Source: Tsukamurella paurometabola DSM 20162 (GTDB taxonomy: Bacteria; Actinomycetota; Actinomycetes; Mycobacteriales; Mycobacteriaceae). Taken from it: a stretch of 64,000 bases of DNA. A program made the translations under genes and the position numbers. Under the pieces are notes generated by a model, which did not search any database, had not been told where the DNA came from, and saw only the letters and a list, made by a program, of their open reading frames with translations. The stretch spans positions 1,798,001 through 1,862,000 of the forward strand of contig NC_014158.1 of assembly GCF_000092225.1 (NCBI RefSeq). The letters are read 5' to 3'. This document shows positions 25,961 through 35,633 of this stretch, one piece after another (the stretch's first letter is position 1; each line of letters begins with the position of its first letter).

Positions 25961-27615
25961 CGACCACCATTTTCCACAACGCGACGGTATTCACCTCGGA
26001 GCCGGACGGCGGCGTCGCCGATGCCTTCGCCGTCACCGACGGGGTGTTCGGCTCGGTAGGCGGTCTCGACCAGGTGCGTGCGTCCGTGGAAGGCGAGGCC
26101 GACGAGGTCGACCTCCAGGGGCGATTCGTGGCACCCGGGTTCATCGATTCCCATGTGCACATTCATGGATTGGGCACATCCCTGCGTGGGGTGCAACTAC
26201 GAGACTGCTCCACGCTCGCCCAGATCCAGTCGCGGCTCGTGGACTGGCGCGCGGCCCACCCCGATGAACCGCGGGTGATCGGCAGTGGTTGGTTCTTCAG
26301 CGCGGTCGACGGCGGTGCACCGACCGCGGCGATGATCGACGAAGTTCTTCCTGATGTGCCGGTCTATTTGGAAGCCAACGATTTTCACTCCACATGGGTC
26401 AATGCGGCCGCGCTCGCCGAGGCCGGGGTCGGGCCCGACACCGCCGATCCGATCGGTGGTGCCATTGCTCGCGACGCCGAGGGAAACCCGACCGGGATGC
26501 TGTACGAGACCGCGGGGATGCTGTACGGCAGGGACTACGCGAGCGGCCTACAGAGCGCGGACGACCATAGGGACGCGGTCGAGGCCGCGTTCCGTGCCTA
26601 TCTCCGGTCCGGTGTCACGGGTGCGACCGATATGGCGCTGTCCGACATCGAGATCGCCGCTCTGCGCGGTGTGCTCGCGCGCGATGGACGGCTCCCGTTC
26701 CCGCTCACCGGGCACGTCCTGCTCATCGCGCACGACGATCCGGCGCAGAACCTCGCCCAGGTCGACCGGGTGGTCGCCCTCCGGGATGAACTCGAGTCCA
26801 CCGGTGAATCCGCATGGTTCTCGGTGGGCGGAGTGAAGATCATCATGGACGGCGTGATCGACGCGTGTACCGCGGCGATGCGGCGCCCGTACGCGGACGG
26901 GAGCAATGCCGAGCCGATCTGGAGCGCCGAACGGCTCACACCGGTCGCGCTGGCAGCCGATGCGGCGGGCCTGCAGATCGCCGTGCACGCGATCGGCGAT
27001 CGAACCAGCGAGATCGCCGTCGACATCCTGGAGGAGTGCGCCCGCTCTGCAGCAGGTCCGTCAGGCGAACCGCGCCATCGACTCGAGCACCTCGAGACCG
27101 TCACCGACCGCACGATCGCGCGTATGGCGGCGCTGGGAATCATCGCGTCTTTGCAACCGGTGCACAGTGATCCGGCGATCATGGACAACTGGAAAGCAGT
27201 CCTGGGGGATGGTCGGAAGGAGCAGGGATTCCCGTGGCAGAAGTTCCGCGACGCCGACGTCCCCATCGCATTGGGCACCGATGCGCCGACCGCCCCGCAC
27301 GAAGCGCTGGCCAACCTGTACATCGCGCTGACCGGAGGATCGGCTCTCGCGCCCACCCTGCCTCCGTACCACCCCGAGCGCGCCTTCACCCGCGGCGAGG
27401 CGCTGCGAGCGCTCACCGCGGGAGGCGCTTACGCGGGACGTATCGATACGGCGGCGGGGCGCATCCGCCGGGGGCTGCAAGCGAACTTCGTCGTGCTCGA
27501 CATCGACCTGCTCGAAGCGGATCCTCGAGAACTCCTCGACGCGACAGTCCGCGCCACCTACGTTCTCGGCGAGGTCGCCTACTCGCGTACCGCCACCCCC
27601 GGGGGCGGCGCCTAG
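25957..27615 (+). CDS. Amidohydrolase (YtcJ-like, amidohydrolase family 3)
   Basis: 552 aa, start overlapping the permease stop (ATGA). The metal-dependent hydrolase barrel is recognisable: FVAPGFIDSHVHIHG (H-x-H), VGGVKIIMDGVID, AVHAIGDRTSEIAVD, EPRHRLEHLETV and the late metal Asp in ALGTDAPTAPHEAL. Small composite beta-domain strands flank the barrel. No signal peptide. Substrate unknown; coupling to an NCS1 permease suggests uptake followed by hydrolysis of a nitrogenous compound. Confidence 0.88.
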   Translation: MTTTIFHNATVFTSEPDGGVADAFAVTDGVFGSVGGLDQVRASVEGEADEVDLQGRFVAPGFIDSHVHIHGLGTSLRGVQLRDCSTLAQIQSRLVDWRAAHPDEPRVIGSGWFFSAVDGGAPTAAMIDEVLPDVPVYLEANDFHSTWVNAAALAEAGVGPDTADPIGGAIARDAEGNPTGMLYETAGMLYGRDYASGLQSADDHRDAVEAAFRAYLRSGVTGATDMALSDIEIAALRGVLARDGRLPFPLTGHVLLIAHDDPAQNLAQVDRVVALRDELESTGESAWFSVGGVKIIMDGVIDACTAAMRRPYADGSNAEPIWSAERLTPVALAADAAGLQIAVHAIGDRTSEIAVDILEECARSAAGPSGEPRHRLEHLETVTDRTIARMAALGIIASLQPVHSDPAIMDNWKAVLGDGRKEQGFPWQKFRDADVPIALGTDAPTAPHEALANLYIALTGGSALAPTLPPYHPERAFTRGEALRALTAGGAYAGRIDTAAGRIRRGLQANFVVLDIDLLEADPRELLDATVRATYVLGEVAYSRTATPGGGA

Positions 27616-27618
27616 TCT
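27613..27618 (+). promoter_or_regulatory. Leaderless -10 of the pirin gene
   Basis: TAGTCT begins with the stop codon of the amidohydrolase gene and lies 6 nt before the GTG at 27625. Confidence 0.5.
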
Positions 27619-27624
27619 GAACGG

Positions 27625-28350
27625 GTGAGCGAAAGCAGGGTCATCCGCGCCGCCGACCGCACGCACTGGCGAGGGGAGGGGCTCTATACCCGGCAGTCGA
27701 TGCCGTTCACGGGGAACTTCGATCTGGGAGCGAACGCCCACGGACAGTTGTTGGTGCACAACGACGATCTGGTAGACCCCGGTTCGGGTGTCGACCGCCA
27801 CTTCCACCGTGACGCCGAGATCGTGACCTGGGTGGTGACCGGAGAGATCCACCACGACGATTCCTCGGGGTCGACGGGGCTCGTCCGCGCCGGGCAGGTC
27901 CAGGCCATGAGCGCCGGCACCGGCGTCAACCACCGGGAGCAGAACCCCCGTGCCACGGGCACCGTCGCTCGGGTGATCCAGATGTGGCTGCCGCCCAACG
28001 AGCCCGGAGGCGAGCCCGAGTACCGCACCGCGGACGTCGCGCTCGGCGGGCGCGGGTTGGTCACCGTGGCCTCCGGTATCGCCGGGCACAGCCCGGCGGT
28101 GACCATCGGTAACGACGCGGCGGCGCTGTACGGGGCCCGGCTCGGCGCCGGCGAGGACGTGATCCTCCCTGCGGCCCCCTTCGGCCACCTGTTCGTGGTC
28201 ACCGGGACGATCGAGACCGACGGTGAGCGGCTCACCGAGGGAGACGCGCTCCGATCCGTCGATGCGGGGGAGTCCCGGGTGCGCGCCGCCGAACCCGCGG
28301 AGATCCTGTTCTGGGAGATGCACGTCCAGGCTCGCTCCGCCATCCGCTGA
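27625..28350 (+). CDS. Pirin-family bicupin protein
   Basis: 241 aa from GTG. The N-terminal cupin has HFHRDAEIVTWVVTGEIHHDDS with the His/Glu metal ligands of pirins, then QVQAMSAGTGVNHREQN. The C-terminal cupin is more diverged. Some pirins (YhhW) have quercetin dioxygenase activity or act as redox/metal sensors; the role here is unknown. It seems to have its own leaderless promoter overlapping the end of the amidohydrolase gene. Confidence 0.9.
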   Translation: MSESRVIRAADRTHWRGEGLYTRQSMPFTGNFDLGANAHGQLLVHNDDLVDPGSGVDRHFHRDAEIVTWVVTGEIHHDDSSGSTGLVRAGQVQAMSAGTGVNHREQNPRATGTVARVIQMWLPPNEPGGEPEYRTADVALGGRGLVTVASGIAGHSPAVTIGNDAAALYGARLGAGEDVILPAAPFGHLFVVTGTIETDGERLTEGDALRSVDAGESRVRAAEPAEILFWEMHVQARSAIR

Positions 28351-28404
28351 ACCCATTGCGCGGCGGGCCTGCGCGAGCGGTGATGCTGTAGCAAGATTCT
28401 CCGC

Positions 28405-31140
28405 GTGAGCGAGACCGATCCGACTGCCGAACACCGCCGCCTCGCGGAGAGTCCCGGACCCGACGGGGCCTGGCGCCTGTGGGGCCCGTACCTCTCCGGG
28501 CGCCAGTGGGGCACCGTCCGGGAGGACTACAGTGCCGATGGCGACGCCTGGGCCAGCTTCGGATTCGAACAGGCGCACCGTCGGGCCTATCGCTGGGGCG
28601 AGGACGGCCTCGGCGGGATCTGCGATCGGTACGGCTTCCTCAACCTTGCCGTCGGACTCTGGAACCACAACGATCCGATCCTCAAGGAGCGCCTGTTCGG
28701 TCTCACCAACGCTCAGGGCAATCACGGCGAGGACGTCAAGGAGTATTGGTGGCCCCTGGACGGAACGCCTACCCACAGCTGGATGCACTGGATGTACCGC
28801 TATCCGCAGGCCGAGTACCCCTACCAACGGCTCCGGGACGAGAACGCCGCCCGAGACCGCAGCCAACGCGAGTTCGAACTCGCCGACACCGGCATTCTCG
28901 CCGACAACCGTTTCTTCGACGTCCACGTCCGTTACGCCAAGGCCGCCCCTGACGACATCTGCGTCGAGATCGAGGCGGTCAACCATGGGCCGTCTCCCGC
29001 GCCACTCGATCTCCTGCCGCAGTTGTGGCTCCGTAATACCTGGGCCTGGGGGCACGACGACCGCCGCGGGGAGATCGCTCTGCTGCGCCAGCCCGAGCTC
29101 GCGACCGGAGGGCTCGCGGCCGTCCGCGTGACTCATCAGTGGCTCGGCGAATATTACCTCGCAGCGGAGGGGACACCGCAGGTTCTCTTCTGCGACAACG
29201 AGACCGATGGGGTGGAGCTGTTCGGTAACGCTACGAACGCCTCGCCGTACCCGAAGGACGCGATCAACAAGCGGATCGTCGGCGGTGATGAATCCGCGGT
29301 CAACCCTGAGGGGCGCGGTACCAAGGCGGCGCTCTGGTACCGGTTCGCGAGTGTATCGCCGGGCGCGAGCGTACGGGTGCGGCTGCGGCTGTCGCATCAG
29401 GCGCCGTCGCTCGATACCTTCGGGCCCGGATTCGACGCGGTGCTGCGTGACCGGCGTGGGGAGGCCGACGAGTTCTACGACACCGTGATCCACGCGGACG
29501 TGACCGGCGAGGACCGCACCGTTGCGCGCCGCGCCTACGCCGGGATGCTGTGGAACAAGCAGCTCTACCGGTACGACGTGGAGAGTTGGCTGCAGGGCGA
29601 CTCGGTGGTCGACCCATCGCCGCCCGAACGATCAGACCCCGGCCGCCGGAACACCACCTGGAAACACTTCTCGCTGGCCGATGTGATCTCGATGCCCGAC
29701 GAATGGGAGTACCCCTGGTTCGCCGCCTGGGACCTGGCATTCCACTGCATACCGTTGGCCCACATCGATCCCGAGTTCGCCAAGGAGCAACTGGTATTGA
29801 TGTGCCGAGAATGGGCGATGCACCCCAACGGACAACTTCCCGCGTACGAATGGGAATTCGGCGATGTCAATCCGCCGGTGCACGCGTGGGCCGCCTGGCA
29901 CGTCTATCGCATCGATGGCTGGCGTGATCAGGACTTCCTGGTGCGTGTGTTCACCAAACTGCTGCTGAACTTCTCCTGGTGGGTCAACAGCAAGGGATCC
30001 GACGACGCCGGCGTCTTCGAGGGCGGTTTCCTCGGTATGGACAACATCGGCTTCTTCAACCGGTCCGCTCCGTTGCCGCCCGGCTTCCGGCTGGAACAGT
30101 CCGATGCGACCAGCTGGATGGCCTTCTACTGCCAGCAGATGTTCAAGATCGCTCTGGAGCTCTCACGCCACGATCCGGCGTGGCAGGACTGTGCCACCAA
30201 GTTCCTGGAGCACTTCCTGCAGATCTCCCGCGCCACCTACAATTTCGGCTCCCACGGCCTGTCGCTCTGGGATGACGAAGACGGCTTCTTCTACGACGTA
30301 TTGGTACGCCCGGACGGCACCGCGCAGCCGATGCGGGTGCGCTCGATGGTGGGCCTGCTGCCGATCCTCGGCGCTACCGACGTGCCCTCCTGGATCGAGC
30401 ACAAGTGCCCCGATGTGACCTCGCGGTTGAACTGGCTGCGCCAGCGCCGACCGGAGTTGGTAGAACCTTTGCTCGACAGCATCGGCGAGGGCGGCGAGCG
30501 GAAAATGCTGCTGTCCCTGGTGAACCCCGACCGGCTGCGGCGAGTACTGGAGCGCATGTTCGATCCGGCCGAGTTCCTCGCGCCCTTCGGGATTCGTTCG
30601 CTGTCGAAGGCGGAGCAACAGGTGACGGAAGACGTGGAGGGCAATTCGGTTTCGATCGCCTATGAGCCGGGCGAATCGACCACCGGCATGTACGGAGGAA
30701 ACTCGAACTGGCGCGGCCCCGTCTGGTTCCCGGTGAACGTGCTGCTCGCCGACAAGTTGCGGACCTACGGTCGCCACTTCGGCGACGCTTTCACCATCGC
30801 CGTTCCGACCGGATCGGACAATCTGTGCACGCTGGAGGAGGCCGCGGACATCATCGACGGGGGACTGGTCGGGCTGTTCCGGCCCGTCGCCCGGCCCGAC
30901 GGTGGTGGTGCGCGCCGGCCCGCCGACGCGGCACGGATCGAGGGCAGTGACAACCCGCTCTGGGCCGAGCATCCGACGTTCTACGAGTACTTCGACGGCG
31001 ATACCGGGGAAGGGCTCGGTGCGACTCATCAGACCGGATGGACCGGACTCGTCGCGCATTTGCACAACCCTCGTCTACCTATGGAGCCACCCGCATCGGA
31101 TTCACCGGTGTATCGGCCGGGAACTGCCGAGTCCACCTAA
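28405..31140 (+). CDS. GH63-like alpha-glucosidase
   Basis: 911 aa from GTG. It resembles the bacterial/archaeal GH63-type glucosidases (MGH1-like (alpha/alpha)6 barrel). An N-terminal beta-sandwich (residues about 1-370) includes [21 protein letters not shown]. The catalytic barrel follows with [19 protein letters not shown] and [17 protein letters not shown], and a late [17 protein letters not shown] segment. No signal peptide, so it acts in the cytosol, perhaps on a glucosylated compatible solute or oligosaccharide. The substrate is not assignable. Confidence 0.85.
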   Translation: MSETDPTAEHRRLAESPGPDGAWRLWGPYLSGRQWGTVREDYSADGDAWASFGFEQAHRRAYRWGEDGLGGICDRYGFLNLAVGLWNHNDPILKERLFGLTNAQGNHGEDVKEYWWPLDGTPTHSWMHWMYRYPQAEYPYQRLRDENAARDRSQREFELADTGILADNRFFDVHVRYAKAAPDDICVEIEAVNHGPSPAPLDLLPQLWLRNTWAWGHDDRRGEIALLRQPELATGGLAAVRVTHQWLGEYYLAAEGTPQVLFCDNETDGVELFGNATNASPYPKDAINKRIVGGDESAVNPEGRGTKAALWYRFASVSPGASVRVRLRLSHQAPSLDTFGPGFDAVLRDRRGEADEFYDTVIHADVTGEDRTVARRAYAGMLWNKQLYRYDVESWLQGDSVVDPSPPERSDPGRRNTTWKHFSLADVISMPDEWEYPWFAAWDLAFHCIPLAHIDPEFAKEQLVLMCREWAMHPNGQLPAYEWEFGDVNPPVHAWAAWHVYRIDGWRDQDFLVRVFTKLLLNFSWWVNSKGSDDAGVFEGGFLGMDNIGFFNRSAPLPPGFRLEQSDATSWMAFYCQQMFKIALELSRHDPAWQDCATKFLEHFLQISRATYNFGSHGLSLWDDEDGFFYDVLVRPDGTAQPMRVRSMVGLLPILGATDVPSWIEHKCPDVTSRLNWLRQRRPELVEPLLDSIGEGGERKMLLSLVNPDRLRRVLERMFDPAEFLAPFGIRSLSKAEQQVTEDVEGNSVSIAYEPGESTTGMYGGNSNWRGPVWFPVNVLLADKLRTYGRHFGDAFTIAVPTGSDNLCTLEEAADIIDGGLVGLFRPVARPDGGGARRPADAARIEGSDNPLWAEHPTFYEYFDGDTGEGLGATHQTGWTGLVAHLHNPRLPMEPPASDSPVYRPGTAEST

Positions 31141-31232
31141 TTGAGAACACCGTACGCATTATTGCGAGGGGTTACGATTCGCTTTCACGCGGCATGCGGC
31201 CCATCGCATCCGCCCGGCGATCAGAGACGATT

Positions 31233-32567
31233 ATGCGATCAACATCGGGGGTGGGTGTCGAGGGGCACGCGCGCCATAAGACAGCGGCCGAGAGCGACGG
31301 TGTCTTCGATGTGGTGGGAATCGGTTTCGGTCCGGCCAACCTCGCCTTTGCGATCGCGGTCGAGGAATCCGGCGCTCCGTTGGAGATGGTGTTCCTCGAA
31401 CGACGCGCCCGTTTCCAATGGCATCCGGGAATGCTGCTCCCCGGTACCACGATGCAGATCAGCTTCCTCAAGGATCTCGCCACGCTGCGCAACCCGCACA
31501 GCACATTCTCCTTCGTCTCCTACCTGGCCGAGCGCGGCAGACTGGTGGACTTCGTCAACCGCGCCACGCTGACTCCCGAACGCGCCGAGTTCGCGGACTA
31601 CCTCGCCTGGGCAGCGGCCCGGTTCGATGCAGTGGTCGACTACGGCCGCGAGGTGGTGGAGGTGCGCGAAGCCGACGGGGACGCGCCGGCCCGGTTCGCA
31701 GTGCGCCACCGCGGCCCCGACGGCGAGGAGCACACCGTCTGGGCGCGCGCGGTGGTCGTGGCCCGCGGTCTGGAGGCCGTCTTGCCGGACTGGGCGGTCG
31801 ACAACGCCGGCGGCGGCCGCGTCTTCCACGCGATCGAGCTCCTCGATCGCGTGCCCGATCTTCGGCGCAGGCTGGGCGGGGCGCTCGACGCAGGCCGGTT
31901 CCTCGTCGTCGGCGGCGGCCAGTCGGCGGCGGAGGTCGCCGCGTACCTCCACGATCAGGGCGCGGCAGTCGATGTGGTGTTCCGTGGGTTCGGCCTCGCG
32001 GCGGTCGAGGAGAGCCCGTTCGTGAACCAGATCTTCGATCCGGCCGTAGTCGACGAGTTCCAGACCGCCCCGCCGCACGTGCGCGATGACCTGCTACGCA
32101 GGCATGCGAACACCAACTACGGCGCCGTCGAACAGGCGCTCACCGATGACCTCTTCGCCCGCTGGTACCGCGAACGGGTCAGCGGCGAACACCGCCTGCG
32201 GGTGCATCGCACCAGTGAGGTGATCGCCTGCGCCCCAGCCGACGACGGGCTCCTCGATGTCGGGATCCGCAGCACCATCACCGGCGACGAACGGACCGCG
32301 CCGTTCGATGCGATCATCTGTGCCACCGGATTTCGTCCCGCGGGCCTGCGTGGCCTCACCGGTGTGGCGCCCGACGGTGCCGAGGTGCGGGTCGCCCGTT
32401 CGCACCGCGCCGTGATCGACGGCCGCGAGATTCCCGGCCTCTATGTTCAGGGAGCCGACCTCAACGGACATGGCCTCGCCACCACCTTGCTCTCCAATGC
32501 CGCCGTCCGCGCCGGGGAGATCACAGCCGACCTCAGCCACGAACTCAACCACCCGGAGGGGCCATGA
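31233..32567 (+). CDS. L-ornithine/L-lysine N-monooxygenase (SidA/PvdA/IucD family)
   Basis: 444 aa from ATG 31233; the frame is open upstream into the previous gene without similarity. This FAD- and NADPH-dependent enzyme hydroxylates the side-chain amine of ornithine or lysine. Family marks are DVVGIGFGPANLAFAIA (FAD), FQWHPGML, QISFLKDLATLRNP, VVGGGQSAAEVAAYL (NADPH) and RRHANTNYGAVEQAL. Usually it feeds hydroxamate siderophores. Here it is translationally coupled (ATGA) to an OlsB-like acyltransferase and then an MMPL transporter, with no NRPS nearby. I found no obvious IdeR box upstream. Confidence 0.9.
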   Translation: MRSTSGVGVEGHARHKTAAESDGVFDVVGIGFGPANLAFAIAVEESGAPLEMVFLERRARFQWHPGMLLPGTTMQISFLKDLATLRNPHSTFSFVSYLAERGRLVDFVNRATLTPERAEFADYLAWAAARFDAVVDYGREVVEVREADGDAPARFAVRHRGPDGEEHTVWARAVVVARGLEAVLPDWAVDNAGGGRVFHAIELLDRVPDLRRRLGGALDAGRFLVVGGGQSAAEVAAYLHDQGAAVDVVFRGFGLAAVEESPFVNQIFDPAVVDEFQTAPPHVRDDLLRRHANTNYGAVEQALTDDLFARWYRERVSGEHRLRVHRTSEVIACAPADDGLLDVGIRSTITGDERTAPFDAIICATGFRPAGLRGLTGVAPDGAEVRVARSHRAVIDGREIPGLYVQGADLNGHGLATTLLSNAAVRAGEITADLSHELNHPEGP

Positions 32568-33394
32568 AGTGCAGCACCGATCGACCGCTGTTCCGCGCCA
32601 CGGAGAACACCCCCTTCACGGCCTTCGTCGCCGACGATCCGAAGGACATCGAACTCGCGCAAGCGCTGCGCTATGACGCCTTCTCGACCGAGCTCGGCGC
32701 GCCGCTGCCCGGGGCGGTGATCAGTGAGCGGCTGGGCCGCCCGATCGATGTGGACCGGTTCGACGCGTACAGCTCCCATCTTCTGGTGCGTCACGAACCC
32801 ACCCAGCGCATCGTCGGCTGCTACCGCGTGATCCTGCCCGCGCCGCGTGGGCAACGAGAGGTGTTCACCGAGACCATGTTCGACCTCAGCCCGAGTTTCG
32901 CGGCGATGTCCGACGAGGTCGCCGAATGGGGGCGTGCCACCATCGATGCCGATTTCCGTGGCGGTGCCGTCTCCATGCTGCTGCGGATCTCGTTGCTCGA
33001 GTTCTACGAGCGCTCCGGCTTCCAGTACGCGATGGGATGCATGTCGGTACGGATGGACGACGGCGTGCATCCGCGCGGCGCCCTGATCCGCGCCACCCAG
33101 GGATTCGTCGACGACACCGACAGCCGCACCGTCGGTGACCTCTACGCGGTGCCGCGCCGCCCCGTCGACGTGGCCGGAGTGCCGCTCGCGCAGTTGCCGC
33201 GGCCCGCGGGCACGGTCGAGGAGCTGGTGCCGCCCACCATCCCGACCGCCATCCGCTACGGCGGCCTGATCTGCGGCGATCCATCGTACGATCCTGACTT
33301 CGACATGGCCGACTTCCTCGTGTTGTTCGATGCCGAGCGGCTTCGCGCGCGCGGCTGCATGGACGACGTGCGCGCCCTGGTGGCCGTGCTGTGA
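32564..33394 (+). CDS. OlsB-like N-acyltransferase (Acetyltransf_5 / GNAT)
   Basis: 276 aa. The pattern DIELAQALRYDAF then FDAYSSHLLV then RIVGCYRVILP, followed by EWGRATIDADFRGG, matches the family of ornithine N-acyltransferase OlsB and related acyl-ACP or acyl-CoA dependent enzymes. OlsB attaches a 3-hydroxyacyl chain to the alpha-amine of ornithine. With an amino-acid N-hydroxylase directly upstream and an MMPL exporter directly downstream (4-nt overlaps on both sides), it may acylate a hydroxylated ornithine/lysine or make an amino lipid. No OlsA partner is adjacent. Confidence 0.82.
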   Translation: MKCSTDRPLFRATENTPFTAFVADDPKDIELAQALRYDAFSTELGAPLPGAVISERLGRPIDVDRFDAYSSHLLVRHEPTQRIVGCYRVILPAPRGQREVFTETMFDLSPSFAAMSDEVAEWGRATIDADFRGGAVSMLLRISLLEFYERSGFQYAMGCMSVRMDDGVHPRGALIRATQGFVDDTDSRTVGDLYAVPRRPVDVAGVPLAQLPRPAGTVEELVPPTIPTAIRYGGLICGDPSYDPDFDMADFLVLFDAERLRARGCMDDVRALVAVL

Positions 33395-35607
33395 ATCTGA
33401 TCGCCCCGCTCACCCGGGCGGTGATCGCGCGGCCCCGCGCGGTGCTCATCACCGCGGGCCTGGTGCTGATCGTGCTCGGCTGGCTCGGTGCCGGCGTGGG
33501 CGGCGCCCTCAAGAGCGGTGGCAGTGTGGATCCCGCCGCCGAGTCGGCCCGCGCGCAGCAGGTACTGGAGGACGAATTCGGCAGGGGCGGATCGTCGCTG
33601 GTACTCACTCTCACCGCCGCCGACGGTGCCGACCCCGCGGCCGAGGCCGACTACGCCGCGCGAATCACCGAGCGTCTGCGCGCCGACCGCAGCGTACAGC
33701 GAGTGATCTCGGCCTGGTCGGGCCCTGCCGCCGAGGCCCGGCTCACCTCGTCGGACGGCCGCACCCGACTGATCGTGGCGAGCATCGCCGGCGGGAGCGG
33801 CAAGGCTCCGGACAACGCGCAGACCATCGTCGACGCCCTGCCTCCGCCGCCCAGTGGGATCGCCCTCGCCACCGGCGGTGAGACCATCACCTACCGACAG
33901 ATCAACGAACAGTCCGGAAGCGATCTGGTGCGGGCCGAGCTCGTGGCACTGCCCCTGGCCTTCCTCGTGTTGGTGTGGGCCTTCGGCGGCCTGGTCGCCG
34001 CCGCCGTGCCCGTAGCGCTCGGCGTCGCCGCGATCATCGCGACCTCCGGATTGCTGCGGCTGGTGGCCGAGGTCACCGATGTCTCGGTGTTCGCGCTCAA
34101 CCTGATCACTGCGATGAGCCTGGCGCTGGCGATCGACTACACGTTGCTGGTGGTGAGCCGGTACCGCGAGGAAGTGTCCACCCGCGGCGATCGGAACCAG
34201 TCGATCGTCGTTGCGATGACCACGGCAGGTCGCACCGTGGTCTTCTCGGCCGTCACCGTCGGGCTGAGTCTTGCCGCGATGGTGTTGTTCCCCATGTATT
34301 TCCTGCGGTCCTTCGCCTACGCGGGGCTCGTGGTCGTGGGATTCACCGCACTGGCGACGCTGATCATCACGCCCGCCGTGCTCACCCTGCTCGGCGACCG
34401 GATCGACAAGGGGAAGGTGGGCCGAGGCCCGAAGCCGGCCGACGAATCGCGGTGGTACGACATCGTCCGCGCGGTGCAGCGCCGGGCGGTGCCGCTCGGA
34501 ATCGCGGTGGTCGTGCTGCTGCTCGTACTCGGCGCCCCCTTCCTGTCCGCGAAGCTCGGATACCCCGACGACCGGGTATTGCCACGGGAGGCCTCGTCGC
34601 ACCGGGTGGGTGACGAACTGCGCGGCTCGTTCACGCCGAACCCCACCGGCGACGTCCTGATCCTGCTGCCCGACGGCGCACCGTCGGGTACGGAGGCGTA
34701 CGCGCAAGCACTGTCCCAGGTGGAGCGCACCGGACCGGTCACCGGGCCCGATGGGACGTGGCTCCGCGGGGAGCGCATCGCGGACGGCGACCCTACTGCC
34801 CGGGCCGGCGACCGGCTGTTAGTGACCGTGACCGCGGAACTCGACCCGATGTCCGAGGCCGGACGTGCCCAACTCGATTCCCTCCGGGCCGTGCCACCGC
34901 CTGGGCACACACTGTTCGCCGGTGCCGCGCAAGCGGATCGGGATGCCGTGGATTCGATTCTCGGCGCAGTTCCGCGGGTGCTGCTGGCGATCGCGATCAC
35001 CACAGCAGTGCTGCTGTTCCTGCTCACCGGCAGCGTGCTGCTACCGCTCAAAGCGCTCGTGATGAACATTCTGTCGCTGTCCGCCACGTTCGGGGCGATG
35101 GTGTGGATCTTCCAGTGGGGCAACCTCGGCGGGCTCGGCACCACCGTGACCGGACACCTGATCGCGGATATGCCGGTGTTGATGTTCTGCATCGCCTTCG
35201 GCCTCTCGATGGATTACGAGGTGTTTCTGCTGTCCCGGATCAAGGAGGAGTGGGACGGTATGGACGCCCACGACCGTGCCGCCAACGACGAAGCCGTGGC
35301 GCGCGGAATCGCGAGCACTGCGCGGGTGGTGACCGCTGCCGCGTTGCTCATGGCCGTGGTCTTCGCGGCCATCGGTACCTCGCAGGTCTCGTTCATGAAG
35401 ATGCTCGGCGTGGGACTCGCGCTCGCGGTGATCCTCGACGCCACGCTGGTGCGGATGGTGCTCGTGCCCGCGTTCATGAAGGTCGCCGGCACCGCGAACT
35501 GGTGGCCCGGTTCCCGGCTCTCCGGCCGCACCGCGCGGGTCCCGAGCCGGCCGCACCTCGATGACGAGCCGCCGCACCGTCATCCCGCTTCATCGAATTC
35601 CTCATGA
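33391..35607 (+). CDS. MMPL/RND-family lipid exporter
   Basis: 738 aa from GTG overlapping the acyltransferase stop. The arrangement is two RND repeats: TM1 (residues about 10-35), an extracytoplasmic loop (about 40-180), five to six TM segments with the conserved ALAIDYTLLVVSRYREE, then a second TM (about 370-390), loop and final TM group with GLSMDYEVFLLSRIKEEW. These Asp-Tyr pairs carry proton coupling. Mycobacterial MmpL proteins export lipids and siderophores; the operon partners suggest an acylated, possibly N-hydroxylated, amino-acid product. Confidence 0.92.
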   Translation: MNLIAPLTRAVIARPRAVLITAGLVLIVLGWLGAGVGGALKSGGSVDPAAESARAQQVLEDEFGRGGSSLVLTLTAADGADPAAEADYAARITERLRADRSVQRVISAWSGPAAEARLTSSDGRTRLIVASIAGGSGKAPDNAQTIVDALPPPPSGIALATGGETITYRQINEQSGSDLVRAELVALPLAFLVLVWAFGGLVAAAVPVALGVAAIIATSGLLRLVAEVTDVSVFALNLITAMSLALAIDYTLLVVSRYREEVSTRGDRNQSIVVAMTTAGRTVVFSAVTVGLSLAAMVLFPMYFLRSFAYAGLVVVGFTALATLIITPAVLTLLGDRIDKGKVGRGPKPADESRWYDIVRAVQRRAVPLGIAVVVLLLVLGAPFLSAKLGYPDDRVLPREASSHRVGDELRGSFTPNPTGDVLILLPDGAPSGTEAYAQALSQVERTGPVTGPDGTWLRGERIADGDPTARAGDRLLVTVTAELDPMSEAGRAQLDSLRAVPPPGHTLFAGAAQADRDAVDSILGAVPRVLLAIAITTAVLLFLLTGSVLLPLKALVMNILSLSATFGAMVWIFQWGNLGGLGTTVTGHLIADMPVLMFCIAFGLSMDYEVFLLSRIKEEWDGMDAHDRAANDEAVARGIASTARVVTAAALLMAVVFAAIGTSQVSFMKMLGVGLALAVILDATLVRMVLVPAFMKVAGTANWWPGSRLSGRTARVPSRPHLDDEPPHRHPASSNSS

Positions 35608-35621
35608 AGGATCGCGGACGC

Positions 35622-35627
35622 TAGAAT
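35622..35627 (+). promoter_or_regulatory. Leaderless -10 of the AAA+ gene
   Basis: TAGAAT, 6 nt, then GTG at 35634. It lies in the 26-bp gap after the MMPL gene. Confidence 0.5.
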
Positions 35628-35633
35628 TCGACC

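Noticed and set aside
27061-29493. An 810-codon reverse-strand frame across the amidohydrolase, pirin and glucosidase genes
   Set aside because: It crosses three good forward genes and has biased composition typical of antisense frames in very GC-rich DNA.
31141-31232. IdeR iron box before the N-monooxygenase operon
   Set aside because: The gap has no sequence close to TTAGGTTAGGCTAACCTAA, so iron control is not supported by eye; regulation may lie elsewhere or be absent.
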